The notes under the pieces: model-generated
Seen by the model: the letters and a program-made list of their open reading frames with translations, nothing else
The model's database searches: none
Told to the model about the DNA's origin: nothing
From: Aeromicrobium sp.
GTDB lineage: Bacteria > Actinomycetota > Actinomycetes > Propionibacteriales > Nocardioidaceae
Assembly: GCA_025965435.1 (NCBI GenBank)
Contig: JAOPWZ010000051.1
Location: 1-34,571, forward strand
Reading direction: 5' to 3'
DNA: 34,571 bases
Shown: positions 1-7,882 of the stretch, one piece after another
How the letters are laid out: each line of letters starts with the position of its first letter
Numbering within the stretch: position 1 is the stretch's first letter
Made by a program: the position numbers and the translations under genes

Positions 1-70
1 CCGATCCGACGGCGATGGCTCCGGCGGCGACGAGGGTGGCGAGCGGGAGGAGGATCTTGGTGGTCTTCAT
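1..70 (-). CDS. Secreted protein, 5' end only (signal peptide)
   Basis: Only the first 23 codons are in the window; the gene runs off the left edge. The peptide begins MKTTKILLPLATLVAAGAIA, a short basic N-terminus followed by a hydrophobic core, as in a Sec signal peptide. The ATG at 68-70 is preceded by AAGGA (on the minus strand) at normal ribosome-binding distance, so the start is well supported. No function can be assigned from this piece. Upstream lie a TAGGTT -10 hexamer and four 11-nt direct repeats, so expression is probably controlled by an OmpR-family response regulator. Confidence 0.75.
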   Translation of the reverse strand, partial: MKTTKILLPLATLVAAGAIAVGS

Positions 71-119
71 GGTGTGTCCTTCGTGTGAGCGGCGATGCGC
101 TGCGGTGGCTTGTGACTTC

Positions 120-176
120 AACCTACGAAGGCGCGATCCACACGATCTCCACACAAGGTCCCCACGAGCTCCACAC
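120..176 (-). promoter_or_regulatory. Promoter with four 11-nt direct repeats
   Basis: Read on the minus strand, GTGTGGAGCTC (176-166), GTGGGGACCTT (165-155), GTGTGGAGATC (154-144) and GTGTGGATCGC (143-133) follow one another without gaps. A -10 hexamer TAGGTT sits at 125-120, so the last repeats cover the -35 position. An 11-nt period in direct repeats is the usual layout of PhoB/OmpR-family activator sites, but the core GTGTGGA differs from the PHO-box core GTTCACC seen elsewhere in this window. The regulator is unknown. Confidence 0.6.
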
Positions 177-208
177 TTCGGTACCACTGGCACCGGGGGT
201 GGTCAGGC

Positions 209-1417
209 TCAGACCGGCAGGTCGAACCAGACGCTGGTGCCGCCGGCGGCGGGGGTCTGCATGCCGATGGTCCCGCCGTGCGCCTCGACGATGCGCCGCG
301 CCGTCGCCAGGCCGATCCCGTGGCCGGCGGTGCCGTCGTCGGCGCGGGAGAACAGCTCGAACATGGCGGCCTGCCGGTCCTCGGGCACGCCGATGCCGTC
401 GTCGGTGACCCACACCCGCCAGTGCTCGGACAGGCGATCGGCGGTGATCCACACGGTCGGCCGGGTGCCCGGCCGGGCGAACTTGATGGCATTGGTGAGC
501 AGGTTCAGGACCACGGAGTAGAGCAGCTCCGGATCCGCCTGCAGGTGCGGGAGCTCGCCGAGGCGGATGTCGGCATCGTCCCGGCGCACCAGGGGCGCGA
601 TGTCGGCGAGCACCTTGCCGACGACCTGGGCCACATCCGTCTCGACCATGCGCAGGCGTCCGCCCTCGCGGGCATAGGAGAGCATCTCCTCGATCAGGGC
701 GTCCATGCGGTGGCCCGCCTTGCTGACCGCCCCGACCATGGCAGAGACGTCGGCATCGCCCTCGACCACAGGCTCGCTCGCCAGCATCTCGGCGTTGATG
801 AGGATCGCGGTCAGCGGGGTGCGCAGATCGTGGCTGATCTGGCCGGCGAACTGGGTGAGGTGCTCGTTGGAACGGCGCAGCTCGTCGCGGACCGTGGTGA
901 GCTCGACCAGGGAGGTCTCGAGCGCCCGGCTGCGGAACCGCAGGGCGAGCAGGTCGGTGATCTGACCGGCCATGATCCCCAGCGCCTTCTGCTGCACGGG
1001 GGTCAGCTCGCGAGGCGCCTCGTCGAACACGCACAGGCGCCCGATCAGCACGCCCTCGGGCGTCAGGACCGGAACAGAGGCATAGAACCGGATGGCCCCG
1101 AGACGTCCGGTGACCCGAGGGTCGTCCGCGAAGCGCGGGTCGCGGCTGGCGTCGGGCACGACCACCAGGCCCGGCTCGTCCATGACCACGGCGCAGATCG
1201 AGTCGCCGCGTCCGTACACCGACGGCTCGAAGCCGTGCGCGACGATCTCGCGCTGCTCAACGGTGCCGATCGTGCTGATGGCCGCGCACGAGACCTCGCA
1301 GATCGCTGCCACCAGATCGACCAACGACTGCAGGTCGCGACGGGGCTCGCGGTCGAGCAGCCCGTAGCGATGTATCTCGCGGTCGACCGGCGAGACCGTG
1401 CGGACAGACGATGTCAT
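209..1417 (-). CDS. GAF-domain sensor histidine kinase
   Basis: A 402-aa soluble kinase without membrane segments. Residues about 30-160 form a GAF sensor domain. A dimerisation/phosphoacceptor domain follows with the H-box SHDLRTPL (His196), then the ATPase core with N-box NLLTNAIKF and glycine boxes DDGIGV and GHGIGLA. It would autophosphorylate on His196 and pass the phosphate to a response regulator, but no such partner lies next to it, so it is an orphan kinase here. GAF domains bind small ligands or chromophores; the ligand cannot be told from sequence. The ATG at 1415-1417 has a GGAG ribosome-binding site upstream. It shares a strand with the partial secreted-protein gene at 1-70, which has its own regulated promoter. 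Confidence 0.9.
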   Translation of the reverse strand: MTSSVRTVSPVDREIHRYGLLDREPRRDLQSLVDLVAAICEVSCAAISTIGTVEQREIVAHGFEPSVYGRGDSICAVVMDEPGLVVVPDASRDPRFADDPRVTGRLGAIRFYASVPVLTPEGVLIGRLCVFDEAPRELTPVQQKALGIMAGQITDLLALRFRSRALETSLVELTTVRDELRRSNEHLTQFAGQISHDLRTPLTAILINAEMLASEPVVEGDADVSAMVGAVSKAGHRMDALIEEMLSYAREGGRLRMVETDVAQVVGKVLADIAPLVRRDDADIRLGELPHLQADPELLYSVVLNLLTNAIKFARPGTRPTVWITADRLSEHWRVWVTDDGIGVPEDRQAAMFELFSRADDGTAGHGIGLATARRIVEAHGGTIGMQTPAAGGTSVWFDLPV

Positions 1418-1560
1418 GCGTCTCCGATGGCAGGGGACTTAAGTCCATATCGTCTCACGTCCGGGGCATCTGCGGCAGTGTCGCGCAACGCCGGCGATCG
1501 AGTCACTGTGTCACGATCGCGGGAGCGTCGAAACGTCGTGTGTCACTCCCAGTGACCGGC

Positions 1561-1619
1561 TAGCCTCTGGAGGGGGGAGATCAGTGTGGCGGCCCGGCCG
1601 CCACGGGTCTCCCTTGTTT
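1561..1619 (+). promoter_or_regulatory. -10 hexamer followed by nested hairpin with T-rich tail
   Basis: A TAGCCT -10 hexamer at 1561-1566 is followed by a two-tier inverted repeat. The outer arms are GGGAGA (1575-1580) and TCTCCC (1608-1613); the inner arms are GTGGCGGC (1586-1593) and GCCGCCAC (1597-1604) around a 3-nt loop. TTGTTT follows at 1614-1619. This is the shape of an intrinsic terminator placed in the leader of the small gene at 1657, so it could be an attenuator or a simple structured 5' end. No -35 box is clear. Confidence 0.5.
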
Positions 1620-1656
1620 GATGCCGGAATCCGAACGACGTTGGAGTGCACCCCGT

Positions 1657-1809
1657 ATGCCCGAGCCACTGGACAGTCGTCTGCGTGACGACCAGGCGCT
1701 GGACGAGATCGAGCTGACCAGCCGGCTCATCATCGCGGCGTCGTCCAAGGACGGTCACCTGTCGCAGCGCGAGGTCGACGAGATCCTCGGCATCGCCGCG
1801 GCCGGCTGA
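1657..1809 (+). CDS. 50-aa conserved-looking micro-protein
   Basis: Encodes 50 residues beginning MPEPLDSRLRDDQALDEIEL and ending in EVDEILGIAAAG. It is acidic and predicted largely helical. The pattern LDEIELTSRLIIAAS...LSQREVDEILG recalls small actinobacterial proteins of unknown function, but I cannot name a family with confidence. The ATG at 1657 has GGAG at 1643-1646; an in-frame ATG at 1621 would add 12 residues but abuts the hairpin and has no ribosome-binding site. Strong C/G third-base use supports real coding. No function is assigned. Confidence 0.6.
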   Translation: MPEPLDSRLRDDQALDEIELTSRLIIAASSKDGHLSQREVDEILGIAAAG

Positions 1810-1829
1810 CACCCCGGGAGCACCCGCGA

Positions 1830-1860
1830 TTGGCAGCGGCGAACAGCGTGCCTCTAACAT
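1830..1860 (+). promoter_or_regulatory. Promoter of the phoU-like/pit operon
   Basis: TTGGCA at 1830-1835 and TAACAT at 1855-1860 are separated by 19 nt and lie 35 nt before the GTG of the PhoU-like gene. No PHO-box repeats are present, so this low-affinity uptake operon does not look phosphate-starvation controlled, in contrast to pstS and ppk. Confidence 0.5.
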
Positions 1861-1895
1861 GGGCTTGCCCTACTCAGCATTGACAGGAGCTAGTC

Positions 1896-2513
1896 GTGCG
1901 TTTTCGCATTCGACCAGTCGAAACGTCCTTCTACGACTTGTTCTCCGAAATGGCGAACCATCTCGTGGAGGGTGCAAATCTGCTGGCGCAGATGCTCGAT
2001 CCCAGCACCGACAAGAGCGTCCTCGGCGAGAAGATGCGCGAGGCGGAGCACCAGGCGGACGAGACGACGCACGCGATCATCCGGCGCGCCAACTCCACGT
2101 TCATCACCCCGTTCGATCGCGAGGACATCTACCGCCTCGCGAGCAGCCTCGATGACGTCATGGACTTCATGGAGGAGACCGTCGACCTGGTCGGCCTCTA
2201 CGAGCTGGGGGACCTGCCGGCCGACTTCGCGCCCCAGGTCGAGGTGCTGCAGCGGGCGACGCAGCTCACCGCCGACGCCATGCCGCGTCTACGCACCATG
2301 AAGGACCTCGACGAGTACTGGATCGAGATCAACCGGCTCGAGAACCAAGGCGACCGCTCGTACCGTCGCATCGTCGCGCACCTGTTCAACGGCACCTTCA
2401 AGTCGCTGGAGGTCCTGAAGCTCAAGGACGTCGTCGACTCTCTCGAGCACGCCATCGACGCGCTGGAGTCCGTCGCGAACACGGTGGAGCAGATCGCCGT
2501 CAAGGAGTCCTGA
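1896..2513 (+). CDS. PhoU-like (DUF47) phosphate transport regulator
   Basis: A 205-aa all-helical protein of the DUF47/PhoU-like family that accompanies Pit transporters. It carries the usual acidic helical features, including EAEHQADETTHAI and FDREDIYRLASSLDDVMDFMEE (metal-binding acidic stretches in this family). It starts at a GTG at 1896 with AGGAG at 1885-1889. The pit gene begins 3 nt after its stop, so the two are surely co-transcribed and probably translationally coupled. Family members are thought to modulate the partner permease at the membrane; that role here is inferred from context. It is distinct from the PhoU usually paired with Pst, none of which is seen beside the pst genes. 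Confidence 0.9.
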   Translation: MRFRIRPVETSFYDLFSEMANHLVEGANLLAQMLDPSTDKSVLGEKMREAEHQADETTHAIIRRANSTFITPFDREDIYRLASSLDDVMDFMEETVDLVGLYELGDLPADFAPQVEVLQRATQLTADAMPRLRTMKDLDEYWIEINRLENQGDRSYRRIVAHLFNGTFKSLEVLKLKDVVDSLEHAIDALESVANTVEQIAVKES

Positions 2514-2516
2514 GTA

Positions 2517-3539
2517 GTGGATCTCGTCCTGGCGCTGGTGATCGCCACCGTCGCCATCGCCCTGTTCTTCGACTACACCAACGGATTCCACGACGCGGCC
2601 AACGCGATCGCGACCTCCGTGTCGACCCGCGCCCTCACACCCCGTATCGCGCTGATGATGGCCGCGGTCCTCAACTTCGTGGGTGCCCTGCTGGGCGTCG
2701 GCGTCGCCAAGACGATCAAGGAGATCCTGGTCGGCTTCGACGACATGAGCTCTGAGCATGCGTTGACCGTCGTGATGAGTGCCCTCGTCGGCGCGATCAC
2801 CTGGAACCTCATCACGTGGTACTTCGGCATCCCGTCGTCCTCGTCGCACGCCCTGATCGGCGGCCTGATCGGGGTCGGTCTCGCGGCCGGCGTCACGGTC
2901 GACTGGGACAAGGTCGTCGACAAGGTCGTCATCCCGATGATCATGAGCCCGGCGCTGGGCTTCGGCGGCGCGTTCCTCGTGATGCTCTCCATCATGTGGC
3001 TGTTCAGACGTGCCAATCCGCACACGGTGAATCGCGGATTCAGGCACTCGCAGGTGGTGTCGGCCGCGGCGCTGTCGCTCGGCCATGGCCTGCAGGACGC
3101 CCAGAAGACCATGGGCGTCATCGTGCTCGCGCTGGTCGCCGGCGGCTACGGGCCGGGCCCCGACGAGCGCGAGATCCCCTACTGGGTCGTCTTCGCCGCG
3201 GCGGGTGCGATCTCGCTCGGCACCCTCTCCGGCGGCATGCGCATCATGCGCACGATGGGCCGGCGCATCATCGCCCTCGATCCGCCGCGCGGCTTCGCGG
3301 CCGAGTCCACCGCTGCGGTCGTGCTGTACGGCATGGCGATCGGCCTGCACGCGCCCGTCTCGACGACCCACACCATGACGTCGGCCGTCATGGGTGCCGG
3401 TGCCACCAAGCGGTTCAGTGCGGTGCGCTGGGGCGTCGCCCGCGGCATCGTCACCGCCTGGATCGTGACGATCCCGGCCGCCGCGGCCGTGGGTGCCGTC
3501 ACCTATCTCCTGCTGCGCGTGGTCATCCCGGGCAACTGA
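2517..3539 (+). CDS. pit: Inorganic phosphate transporter, PiT family
   Basis: A 340-aa multi-spanning membrane protein. The PiT signatures are present near both ends: GFHDAANAIA close to the N-terminus and GHGLQDAQKTMGV in the second half, with SSSSHALIGG and STTHTMTSAVMG as the paired repeats of the inverted-topology fold. It would carry metal-phosphate or phosphate into the cell using the cation gradient, as a low-affinity constitutive route. It starts at GTG 2517, 3 nt after the upstream PhoU-like gene. The family is certain; the substrate is phosphate by family precedent. Confidence 0.93.
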   Translation: MDLVLALVIATVAIALFFDYTNGFHDAANAIATSVSTRALTPRIALMMAAVLNFVGALLGVGVAKTIKEILVGFDDMSSEHALTVVMSALVGAITWNLITWYFGIPSSSSHALIGGLIGVGLAAGVTVDWDKVVDKVVIPMIMSPALGFGGAFLVMLSIMWLFRRANPHTVNRGFRHSQVVSAAALSLGHGLQDAQKTMGVIVLALVAGGYGPGPDEREIPYWVVFAAAGAISLGTLSGGMRIMRTMGRRIIALDPPRGFAAESTAAVVLYGMAIGLHAPVSTTHTMTSAVMGAGATKRFSAVRWGVARGIVTAWIVTIPAAAAVGAVTYLLLRVVIPGN

Positions 3540-3554
3540 GTCGGACAGGCGCAG

Positions 3555-4724
3555 ATGATGTCGCGGACCGGGCGTGAGCTGCCGGTCCGCGCGTCGGTCG
3601 TGATCATCGGCGGTGGGGCGATGGGCGTCAGCGCCGCATATCACCTGGCTCGCGCCGGGGTCACCGACGTCGTCCTGCTGGAGCGGGACGCGCTCGGCGA
3701 GGGATCGACGTGCCGCGCCGCCGGCGGCGTGCGGGCGCAGTTCTCCGACGAGGTCAACATCTCCCTGGGCCACCGCAGCCTCGGCGTGTTCGAGCGTTTC
3801 GGGACGATCTTCGACCAGGAGATCGACCTGCACCAGGTCGGCTACCTCTTCCTGCTCGACACCCCCGAGAGCGTGGCCGCCTTCGAGGCCAACGTCGCGC
3901 TGCAGAACTCGCTCGGCGTCTCGACCCGGATGATCACCCCGGCCGAGGCCCGGGCCCTCTCGCCGAGCATCAGCACCGAGGGCCTGCTCGCCGCGGCGTT
4001 CTCGCCCCGCGACGGGCACTGCTCCCCGGAGTCGGTCGTGCTGGGTCTCGCGACGGCCGCCCGGCGCCACGGCGCACGGCTCGTGACGGGGTGCGAGGTC
4101 ACGGGCATCGAGACGGTCGACGGCACCGTCGTCGCCGTCACGACCGAGGGCGGCCGCATCGAGACCGACACCGTCGTGTGCGTCGCCGGGGCCTGGTCGC
4201 GCCGGGTCGCGGCGTTCGCGGGCGTCGACCTGCCGGTCACACCCGTCCGTCGTCAGGTGCTGATCACCGAGCCGGTACCGGCCATCGACCCCGCGACGCC
4301 GTTCACGATCGACTTCTCCACGAGCTACTACTTCCACCGCGAGGGGGAGGGCCTGCTGCTCGGCATGTCCGACCCCGACGAGGTTCCGGGATTCCAGCTG
4401 GGACGCTCCGACGCCTGGCTGCCCCGCCTCGGGGAGGCGCTGGCGCGCCGCACCCCGGGCTTCGCCGACATCGGCATCGCGAGCGGCTGGGCGGGACTCT
4501 ACGAGATGACGCCCGATCACAACGCCCTGATCGGGGAGGCCCCGGGCGTCTCGCGCTTCCTCTACGCCACGGGCTTCTCCGGGCACGGCTTCCTGATGTC
4601 GCCGGCCGTCGGCGAGGTGGTCCGCGATCTCTACCTGGGCCGGACGCCCGAGGTCGACGTCAGCGGGCTCGACGCCGCACGGTTCGACGGTCACGAGGTG
4701 CGTCCGGAGATCGCCATCGTGTGA
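3555..4724 (+). CDS. FAD-dependent amine/sarcosine oxidase-like oxidoreductase (DAO family)
   Basis: A 389-aa flavoprotein of the glycine/D-amino acid oxidase family. The Rossmann dinucleotide motif VVIIGGGAMGVSAAYHLA is at about residues 15-32 and is followed by an LLERD acidic position for the FAD ribose. GSTCRAAGGVRAQFS matches the region following the FAD site in sarcosine oxidase beta-like proteins. The C-terminal GLYEMTPDHNALIGE and FSGHGFLMSPAVGE blocks are the family's substrate/FAD motifs. It probably oxidises a secondary amine such as an N-methyl amino acid, but the substrate is not determined. It has ATG at 3555 or 3558, 15 nt after pit, and may be in the same transcript. The neighbours give no pathway clue. 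Confidence 0.85.
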   Translation: MMSRTGRELPVRASVVIIGGGAMGVSAAYHLARAGVTDVVLLERDALGEGSTCRAAGGVRAQFSDEVNISLGHRSLGVFERFGTIFDQEIDLHQVGYLFLLDTPESVAAFEANVALQNSLGVSTRMITPAEARALSPSISTEGLLAAAFSPRDGHCSPESVVLGLATAARRHGARLVTGCEVTGIETVDGTVVAVTTEGGRIETDTVVCVAGAWSRRVAAFAGVDLPVTPVRRQVLITEPVPAIDPATPFTIDFSTSYYFHREGEGLLLGMSDPDEVPGFQLGRSDAWLPRLGEALARRTPGFADIGIASGWAGLYEMTPDHNALIGEAPGVSRFLYATGFSGHGFLMSPAVGEVVRDLYLGRTPEVDVSGLDAARFDGHEVRPEIAIV

Positions 4725-4736
4725 GAGGTCGCTTGC

Positions 4737-4930
4737 GGTGGTTCCTGAGGAGCGAGCGCAGCGAGCGTCTCGAAGGGCCGGAGCCTCGAAACCACCGAGC
4801 CTTTCAACTGACTGGGTCTCGACAACGGGACGCGCTTCGCGCGTGTCGCGCGCCCCCGCAAGCCGGAGGTGCCCCCAGACCTGAGCTCACGCCGCTCGCT
4901 GCGCTCGCTTGGCTCACCCACGCTTCGCGC
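4737..4930. repeat. Composite REP-like intergenic element
   Basis: This sits between the convergent oxidoreductase and pstB genes and contains no gene. GGTGGTT (4737-4743) is inverted as AACCACC (4790-4796) around a first module. A 17-bp sequence starting AGCGAGCGCAGC at 4751-4767 recurs exactly in inverted orientation at 4893-4909. CG-rich short palindromes such as GCGCTTCGCGC (near 4831) fill the middle. This resembles interspersed palindromic elements common in Nocardioidaceae genomes; it may also end transcription from both sides. Confidence 0.6.
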
Positions 4931-4939
4931 GATTCGGCC

Positions 4940-5719
4940 TCATCCAAACCGGCCCTGGATGTAGGCCTCGGTGGCGGGGTCCTGCGGGTTGGAGAAGATC
5001 GTCTCGGTGCGACCGACCTCGATGAGGCGGCCCGGCTTGCCGACGCCCGACAGGTTGAAGAACGCCGTCTCGTCGGAGACACGGGCGGCCTGCTGCATGT
5101 TGTGGGTCACGATGACGATCGTGTACTGCGTCTTGAGCTCGTGGATGAGGTCCTCGATGACGCTGGTCGAGATCGGGTCGAGGGCCGAGCAGGGCTCGTC
5201 CATCAAGAGGACCTCGGGCTCGACGGAGATCGCGCGGGCGATGCACAGGCGCTGCTGCTGACCGCCCGACAGGCCCGAGCCGGGCCGGTCCAGCCGGTCC
5301 TTGACCTCGGCCCAGAGGCCGGCGCTGCGCAGGGACCGCTCGACGATGTCGTCGGACTCGGCCTTCTTCATCCGCTTGCTGTTGAGCTTCTGGCCGGCCA
5401 GGACGTTGTCGTAGATCGACATCGTCGGGAACGGGTTGGGCCGCTGGAAGACCATGCCGATCATGCGGCGGACGTTGACGGGATCCATGTCGGAGCCGTA
5501 CAGGTCCTGGCCGTCGATCAGCACCTTGCCCTCGACGCGCGCGCCGCGGATGACCTCGTGCATGCGGTTGAGCGACCGCAGGAACGTCGACTTGCCGCAG
5601 CCGGAGGGCCCGATGAATGCGGTGACGGACTTCGCCGCGATCGGGATCGTGACGTCCTCCACGGCGAGGAAGTCGCCGTAGTAGATGTTCAGGTCGGAGA
5701 CATCGATGCTCTTGGCCAT
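4940..5719 (-). CDS. pstB: Phosphate ABC transporter ATP-binding protein PstB
   Basis: A 259-aa ABC ATPase. It has the Walker A motif GPSGCGKS at residues 37-44, the signature LSGGQQQRL, Walker [14 protein letters not shown] and the switch histidine in [14 protein letters not shown] after the Walker A region and the ...GRFG end are typical of PstB. It powers high-affinity phosphate import through PstC/PstA. The ATG at 5717-5719 is preceded by AGGAAGGA. It is the last gene of pstS-pstC-pstA-pstB, 23 nt after pstA, and no phoU follows it; its stop faces the repeat element. Confidence 0.97.
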   Translation of the reverse strand: MAKSIDVSDLNIYYGDFLAVEDVTIPIAAKSVTAFIGPSGCGKSTFLRSLNRMHEVIRGARVEGKVLIDGQDLYGSDMDPVNVRRMIGMVFQRPNPFPTMSIYDNVLAGQKLNSKRMKKAESDDIVERSLRSAGLWAEVKDRLDRPGSGLSGGQQQRLCIARAISVEPEVLLMDEPCSALDPISTSVIEDLIHELKTQYTIVIVTHNMQQAARVSDETAFFNLSGVGKPGRLIEVGRTETIFSNPQDPATEAYIQGRFG

Positions 5720-5742
5720 GGTGGGTGTCCTTCCTGGACGGT

Positions 5743-6822
5743 TTAGCGCTCGCCCTTGGGCGAGAAGAAGTAGGAGACGAGGCGGGCGACGAGGTTGAGG
5801 AGCATGACGATCACGAGCAGCGTCAGGGCTGCGCCCCAGGCGCGGTCGATGCTGAACTCCGGCGGGATGCCGGGGCTGCGGACCGAGCTGTAGGTGAACA
5901 CCGGCAGGGTCGCCATGCGTCCGTCGAACAGGTTGAAGTTCACCGAGTCGGTCATGCCGGCGATGATCAGCAGGGGAGCGGTCTCGCCGATCACGCGGGC
6001 GACGGCCAGCGTGATTCCGGTGACGATGCCCGCGAGGGCCGTCGGCAGCACGACCTTCGCGACGGTGCGCCACTTCGGCACGCCGAGCGCGTACGAGGCC
6101 TCCCGCAGCTCGTTCGGGACGAGCTTGAGCATCTCCTCGGTCGACCGCACGACGACCGGGATCATCAGGACCGCGAGCGCGACGGAGCCGCCGACGCCCA
6201 GCCGGACGCCCTCGCCGAAGAACAGCACGAACAGCGCGTACGCGAACAGACCCGCGACGATCGACGGGATACCGGTCATGACGTCGACGAGGAAGCGGAT
6301 CCAGCGCGAGAGCCGGTTGCCGTCGGCGTACTCGACGAGGTAGATCGCAGCGAACAGGCCGATCGGGATCGAGATGACCGCTGCGCCTCCGGTGATCAGC
6401 AGCGTGCCGATCGTCGCGTGGTAGATGCCGCCGCCCTCACCGACGACGTTGCGCATCGAGTAGGTGAAGAACTCCGCCGAGAGGACGCGTGCCCCATTGC
6501 TGATGACCGTGTACAGGATGCTCACGAGCGGGAACATCGCCAGGACGAATGACGACGTCACCAGCACCGTGACCAGCCGGTCGGTGGCCTTGCGGCGGCC
6601 CTCGACGGCGACCGACCACGCGGGGAGGGCGAGGCTGACCACGAACACCACGAGCGCTGCGAGGACCAGGTTGACGCCGAGGAGGTAGAGCGCCAGGCCG
6701 ATCAGGACGCCGGCGCCGATCACGGCCTTGGCGGCCCACGACGGCAGCTGTGCGCCGTAGAGCTCCTCGTGGATGTCGACGGGCCCGGAGTCGCGGTTGC
6801 GGGAGGAAAGCGTGGTCGTCAT
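5743..6822 (-). CDS. pstA: Phosphate ABC transporter permease PstA, N-terminally extended
   Basis: A 359-aa permease. The second half is the usual MetI-like domain with the coupling-loop motif [20 protein letters not shown] and a PstA-type ending. At 359 residues it is longer than the common 280-300. Before the conserved core there are two additional hydrophobic segments (about residues 31-48 and 50-70) joined to a soluble N-terminus, so the topology is extended. It forms the membrane channel with PstC. Its ATG (6820-6822) overlaps the pstC stop by one base, so the two are translationally coupled. Confidence 0.95.
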   Translation of the reverse strand: MTTTLSSRNRDSGPVDIHEELYGAQLPSWAAKAVIGAGVLIGLALYLLGVNLVLAALVVFVVSLALPAWSVAVEGRRKATDRLVTVLVTSSFVLAMFPLVSILYTVISNGARVLSAEFFTYSMRNVVGEGGGIYHATIGTLLITGGAAVISIPIGLFAAIYLVEYADGNRLSRWIRFLVDVMTGIPSIVAGLFAYALFVLFFGEGVRLGVGGSVALAVLMIPVVVRSTEEMLKLVPNELREASYALGVPKWRTVAKVVLPTALAGIVTGITLAVARVIGETAPLLIIAGMTDSVNFNLFDGRMATLPVFTYSSVRSPGIPPEFSIDRAWGAALTLLVIVMLLNLVARLVSYFFSPKGER

Positions 6823-7772
6823 CAGTTGGCTCCGGAGAATTCCTTGCGGCGGTCCACGATGGCCCGCGCTGCGAAGTTGACGAGGAAGGTGATCACGAAC
6901 AGCACCAGACCGCTGGCGATCAGAGCGTTGACGGTCAGGCCGCTGGCCTCGGGGAAGATGAGCGCGATGTTGGCCGCGATCGTGTTCGGGTTGTCGTTGC
7001 TGATCAGGTTGGCCGTGACCGTCGACCCGACGCCGACCGACAGCACCATCGCCACGGCGAGCGTCTCGCCGAGAGCGCGGCCGAGGCCGAGCATCGCGGC
7101 CGAGACGATGCCGCTGCGGGCGTACGGGAAGATCGCGAGGCGGGCCATCTCCCAGCGGGTGGCACCGAGGGCCAGCGCCGCCTCTTCGTGCAGACGCGGC
7201 GTCTGCAGGAAGATCTCGCGGCAGATCGCGGTCATGATCGGCAGGATCATGACCGCCAGGACGATGGAGACGGTCAGGATCGTGCGGCCGCCGGAAGCGG
7301 CCGGACCGGCGAAGAACGGGATGAAGCCGAGGTTGTCCTCGAGCCACTTGTAGGCCGGAGCCATGTTCGGGGCGAGGAACTGGATGCCCCAGAGGCCGTA
7401 GACGACGCTGGGTACTGCGGCGAGCAGGTCGACCAGGTAGCCGAGCAGCTGCCCGAGACGGCGGGGGGAGTAGTGCGAGATGAACAGGGCCACGCCGATG
7501 GCGACCGGAACCGCGATGAGCAGGGCGATGACCGCCGCGAGCAGCGTCCCGTAGACGAGGGGCCAGACGAAGGGCAGGAAGGCCTTGCCGCTCTTGACCT
7601 CGTCGGGGCTGGCCGTGATGCCGGGAATGCCCTCGATCGTGAGGAAGGCGGCGACCCCGGCGAGGACCACGAGGATGGCAAGCCCGGCGCCGGTCGACAG
7701 GCCCGCGAAGATGCGATCGCCGGGGCGGACGACGGCGGAGCCCTTGCGAGAGGGTTCCAGCGTGCTGGTCAC
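6822..7772 (-). CDS. pstC: Phosphate ABC transporter permease PstC
   Basis: A 316-aa membrane protein of the PstC family with about six hydrophobic helices and the coupling-loop motif LHEEAALALGATRWEMARL that docks on PstB. It partners PstA in the inner-membrane channel. It starts at GTG 7770-7772 with AAAGG upstream. It lies 110 nt after pstS; that gap holds a perfect 17-bp inverted repeat, which could set the expression difference between binding protein and permeases. Confidence 0.96.
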   Translation of the reverse strand: MTSTLEPSRKGSAVVRPGDRIFAGLSTGAGLAILVVLAGVAAFLTIEGIPGITASPDEVKSGKAFLPFVWPLVYGTLLAAVIALLIAVPVAIGVALFISHYSPRRLGQLLGYLVDLLAAVPSVVYGLWGIQFLAPNMAPAYKWLEDNLGFIPFFAGPAASGGRTILTVSIVLAVMILPIMTAICREIFLQTPRLHEEAALALGATRWEMARLAIFPYARSGIVSAAMLGLGRALGETLAVAMVLSVGVGSTVTANLISNDNPNTIAANIALIFPEASGLTVNALIASGLVLFVITFLVNFAARAIVDRRKEFSGAN

Positions 7773-7830
7773 AGGCGGTGCCTTTCAGCTGCAAAGTCGA
7801 AGATGTTGGTGGCGGTGATGAACCGCCGTT

Positions 7831-7875
7831 GTTCCTTGAGCCTGTCGAAAGGTCCTTCCGACAGGCTCAAGGAAC
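7831..7875. repeat. Perfect 17-bp inverted repeat between pstS and pstC
   Basis: GTTCCTTGAGCCTGTCG (7831-7847) and its exact reverse complement (7859-7875) flank an 11-nt loop. The core CCTTGAGCCTGTCGAAAGG belongs to a REP-type sequence found widely in bacterial genomes. There is no T-tract, so a classic intrinsic terminator is unlikely; an RNA stem protecting the pstS message from 3' decay, or partial attenuation, fits the site. Confidence 0.75.
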
Positions 7876-7882
7876 GAGTGGG

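Noticed and set aside
85-408. Plus-strand Arg-rich ORF at the left edge
   Set aside because: It is antisense to the kinase C-terminus and the operator repeats and has extreme Arg content typical of shadow frames.
2289-4694. Long open frame on the minus strand opposite phoU-like, pit and the oxidoreductase
   Set aside because: It is Arg/Gly/His/Asp-rich with no domain, produced by the high-GC antisense frame of three well-supported genes.
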